DNA of 21,134 nucleotides from Ettlia oleoabundans (lineage: Eukaryota; Chlorophyta; Chlorophyceae; Chlamydomonadales): NCBI GenBank assembly GCA_019693395.1, contig JAAMXP010004244.1, forward strand, positions 4,359 to 25,492, read 5' to 3'. Positions 19,219-21,134 of the stretch are shown here, piece by piece. The notes beneath the pieces are model-generated. The model saw only the letters and a program-made list of their open reading frames with translations, made no database searches and was not told the DNA's origin. A program made the position numbers and the translations under genes. Every line of letters starts with the position of its first letter. The first letter of the stretch is position 1.

Positions 19219-19468
19219 GCCTGCTAGCAGCCTGCCTGCGTGGGCCTGGTATCAGACTGTACGCTGCATGCCAGCAGTTCATGCGTAGACGTCAGGCTCA
19301 GTACTGCATCAGGATATTCGCCTGAGCATGCTACTATGGGCTGCTAGCTGGCAGACTGTATGCTGGGTTACCAACCTGTTCCCGTGGGCCTAGTGGCAGC
19401 ACACACCCTGGATGTCAGCACTGCAGGCGTTGCCGTAAGCTCAGTCCTACCTGAGGGTGTCCGCCTAA
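19186..19468 (+). repeat. Last-exon end duplicated twice downstream of the stop codon
   Basis: The real end encodes AQYYIRMFA and TGA (19189-19218). A copy at 19296-19325 encodes AQYCIRIFA and TGA, and a more decayed one at 19439-19468 encodes AQSYLRVSA and TAA. The spacings are 107 and 143 bases. Flanking words such as CGTGGGCCT, GCAGACTGTA and TGCTAGC recur between copies, so the duplicated unit includes 3' UTR sequence. Confidence 0.85.
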
Positions 19469-19585
19469 TAGCAGGGTACCTGCCTGATGGGTTGATGCCT
19501 GCTTGATGCCGGCTCACACCCGCTGTGGACAGCACGGCGGCAACCGTTTTTCATGAATAGGTAGATGCACCCCCAACCGCTGCAC

Positions 19586-19615
19586 GGCATGGCATGGCAT
19601 GGCTTGGCATGGCAT
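19586..19615 (+). repeat. GGCAT pentanucleotide repeat, 6 units
   Basis: Six five-base units with one mismatch (GGCTT in the fourth). No gene is associated. Confidence 0.9.
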
Positions 19616-20043
19616 ACACGCTTCATGCATGATTTGCATGCACATTCGGCAATGCATGCCGGGCGGCGAGCCATCCGTGCTTGCCTGCCGCTTCAAGTCC
19701 GCCCTATTGTCTCCTCATCCTGCAATGCCAGTCCTTCTTTTCAAAACAAAACTATGGCCCACCCCATAAAGCACCCCAGCCAGTACTGCCCAGTCACTCA
19801 ACTTGCGGTACCATGCCCTACGGTACTTCTTCTCGCTGTGCTGCCGGTACTAGCCGGTCACTCAGGTGACTCCTCTCGTGTACTGGCCAGGCGCAATTTT
19901 CAAACCCCGCATTCCCTTGCCTTGTTTTCCCTCCCTGTTTGGCTTGCACCGCCCCTCCTTACTTTGCTCCTGCGGGCTTCTCAAAGCTCCCCCTGCTGCA
20001 TCGACTCTTGCTTGCTTCTTGTTTGGAACTGCCATCTATCTTG

Positions 20044-20101
20044 AAAGCTGATGTGATCACAGTGCACAACACAAAGCTGACATCACCACCGTGCACAACA
20101 C
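20044..20101 (+). repeat. 29-bp tandem repeat with decayed downstream copies
   Basis: Two 29-base units begin AAAGCTGA and end GTGCACAACAC. Looser GCACAAC words recur at about 20130-20190, suggesting an older, decayed minisatellite. Confidence 0.8.
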
Positions 20102-21102
20102 AAAACGAGCGAGCTCAATCAGCTGGGGGGCACAACACCAGGGGTGAACAATAACACAATGCACAACATTAGGAGTGAGATTGCACAACCCCAGCAGTGA
20201 ACAGGATCACGCAAACCATCGCGGTTGTGACAGCTCAGCTGTCGGCAGCTGCCCACTGCTGGCAAGGTTTGAAGGGCTGGCAGGGTTCACAGCCCACTTC
20301 AGTCAGCTTTAACCTTTTATGCCTCAGGCCTACTGATACCAGCTGGGTTGCAGAAACGGGGATTTGCAAGAAAGTATTACAACCCAGACAAACAGACAGA
20401 CGGACAAGCCGGGGAAGGTTGTTCAGTGTAGTCAAGCGCACAAGGTTGTTGTCTTCTTTGTGCAGGCAACTATCTGGCAAAGCGCAGTCTCAGTGGACAT
20501 TCAAACAATAATCAGTGGGTTGCTAAGCAGGCTGCACACTGAAGGGGGGTTGTGCTTGGAAGCGAGGGGGCAGTAGGCGCTGACGTGGCGCATGCTTTGC
20601 AGGCTGGGCTCAGCGCGAGCGGGCCCAGTCACTCGCAGAAAGGAGAATCGCGATACAAAATTGCAGGGCAGGATGGAGGGGAGGGGAGGCAAAGGGGAGG
20701 TTTAGGAGGGCAACCGCACCAGCCGTGCCGTGCAGCACTGTCGGGGTGCGGTGCATGCCGACAACAGGAAGCAACGTTGGTTGACAAGGTTGACCGTCAA
20801 AGAAGAAGGAAGGAGGCGGGTGCATTGCCCGTATTCGAGGAGGCTAGATTGAGGAGTAAGGTTGAAGCATGAATGACAAGTTCTTAAGGTGGAGGCCCAG
20901 GACATCCGGGAGAAAAGGTGGCTGAAAGCTAGTTGGGACCCGGTATCAGTCATCAAACGCAAAGGGGGAGGTAACGGTGACTGGGGCGTAACTGTCTGCG
21001 CTGTACGCTTGTGGAAAAGCCGAAAGAGGCAGTTGCAAGTGCGGTTGGTCGGTGGTAAGCAGCCGCCGTGGGCGGGGCCCGCCGGGGTAAGCAAAAGCCG
21101 GC

Positions 21103-21128
21103 GTGTGTGTGTGTGTGTGTGTGTGTGT
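21103..21128 (+). repeat. (GT)13 microsatellite
   Basis: Thirteen perfect GT units lie at the right end of the window, followed by TGGGGG. Confidence 0.97.
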
Positions 21129-21134
21129 TGGGGG

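Larger units (their letters stand above)
19219..21134. other. 3' UTR and gene-poor region
   Basis: After the duplicated exon ends (up to about 19470) no reading frame looks like protein. The open frames present have low-complexity or random composition and no recognisable domains. I saw no TGTAA on the plus strand here, so the end of the RING transcript is unknown. The stretch holds a GGCAT array, 29-bp repeats and a terminal GT array. Confidence 0.6.

Noticed and set aside
20552..21094. Open frames on both strands near the right end (20552-20872 plus, 20702-21094 minus)
   Set aside because: Composition is random or low-complexity, with no domain, no splice-consistent partner exons and no transit or signal peptide.

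Overview
The window looks like nuclear DNA of a green alga, probably a chlorophyte of the Chlamydomonas/Volvox/Haematococcus kind. The genes are cut into many short exons by introns with GTGAGT- or GTGGGT-type donors and TGCAG acceptors. TGTAA, the algal polyadenylation signal, follows the Rieske gene. One gene encodes a plastid-targeted Rieske protein, and the introns are full of (CCTG)n, CAG and GT simple repeats. The organism call is an inference from these traits.

Layout. (1) 233-5030, minus strand: the N-terminal half of SMC6, the ATPase subunit of the SMC5/6 DNA-repair complex. Fourteen exons join in phase into 587 codons, and the gene runs off the left edge inside its coiled coil. A Tudor-like domain and a nuclear localisation signal appear to precede the ATPase head. 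(2) 5031-5416: a divergent intergenic region. (3) 5417-6827, plus strand: a five-exon, 152-residue plastid Rieske [2Fe-2S] protein. (4) 7706-9776, plus strand: six exons encoding an acidic, coiled-coil protein that I do not recognise. (5) 10842-19218, plus strand: about 20 exons encoding a large protein with charged and polyQ regions, an RRM, at least two PAM2 motifs (poly(A)-binding-protein ligands), a probable DCD domain, a coiled coil, an Ala/Pro-rich linker and a C-terminal RING finger. Blocks 4 and 5 could be one gene, because the splice phases are compatible. (6) 19219-21134: no gene found; decayed copies of the last exon and simple repeats.

The main candidate for something undescribed is the RRM-PAM2-DCD-RING protein. 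It reads like an RNA-linked E3 ubiquitin ligase that docks on poly(A)-binding protein. The second theme is structural. In three places a small piece of an exon, with its splice site or stop codon, has been duplicated in tandem into neighbouring non-coding DNA: in SMC6, in a middle exon of the RING gene, and at the RING gene's stop codon. Some copies keep frame and signal and could act as alternative exon parts.

There are no RNA genes, transposons or CRISPR arrays that I can support. All exon borders come from reading splice signals and frame by eye.
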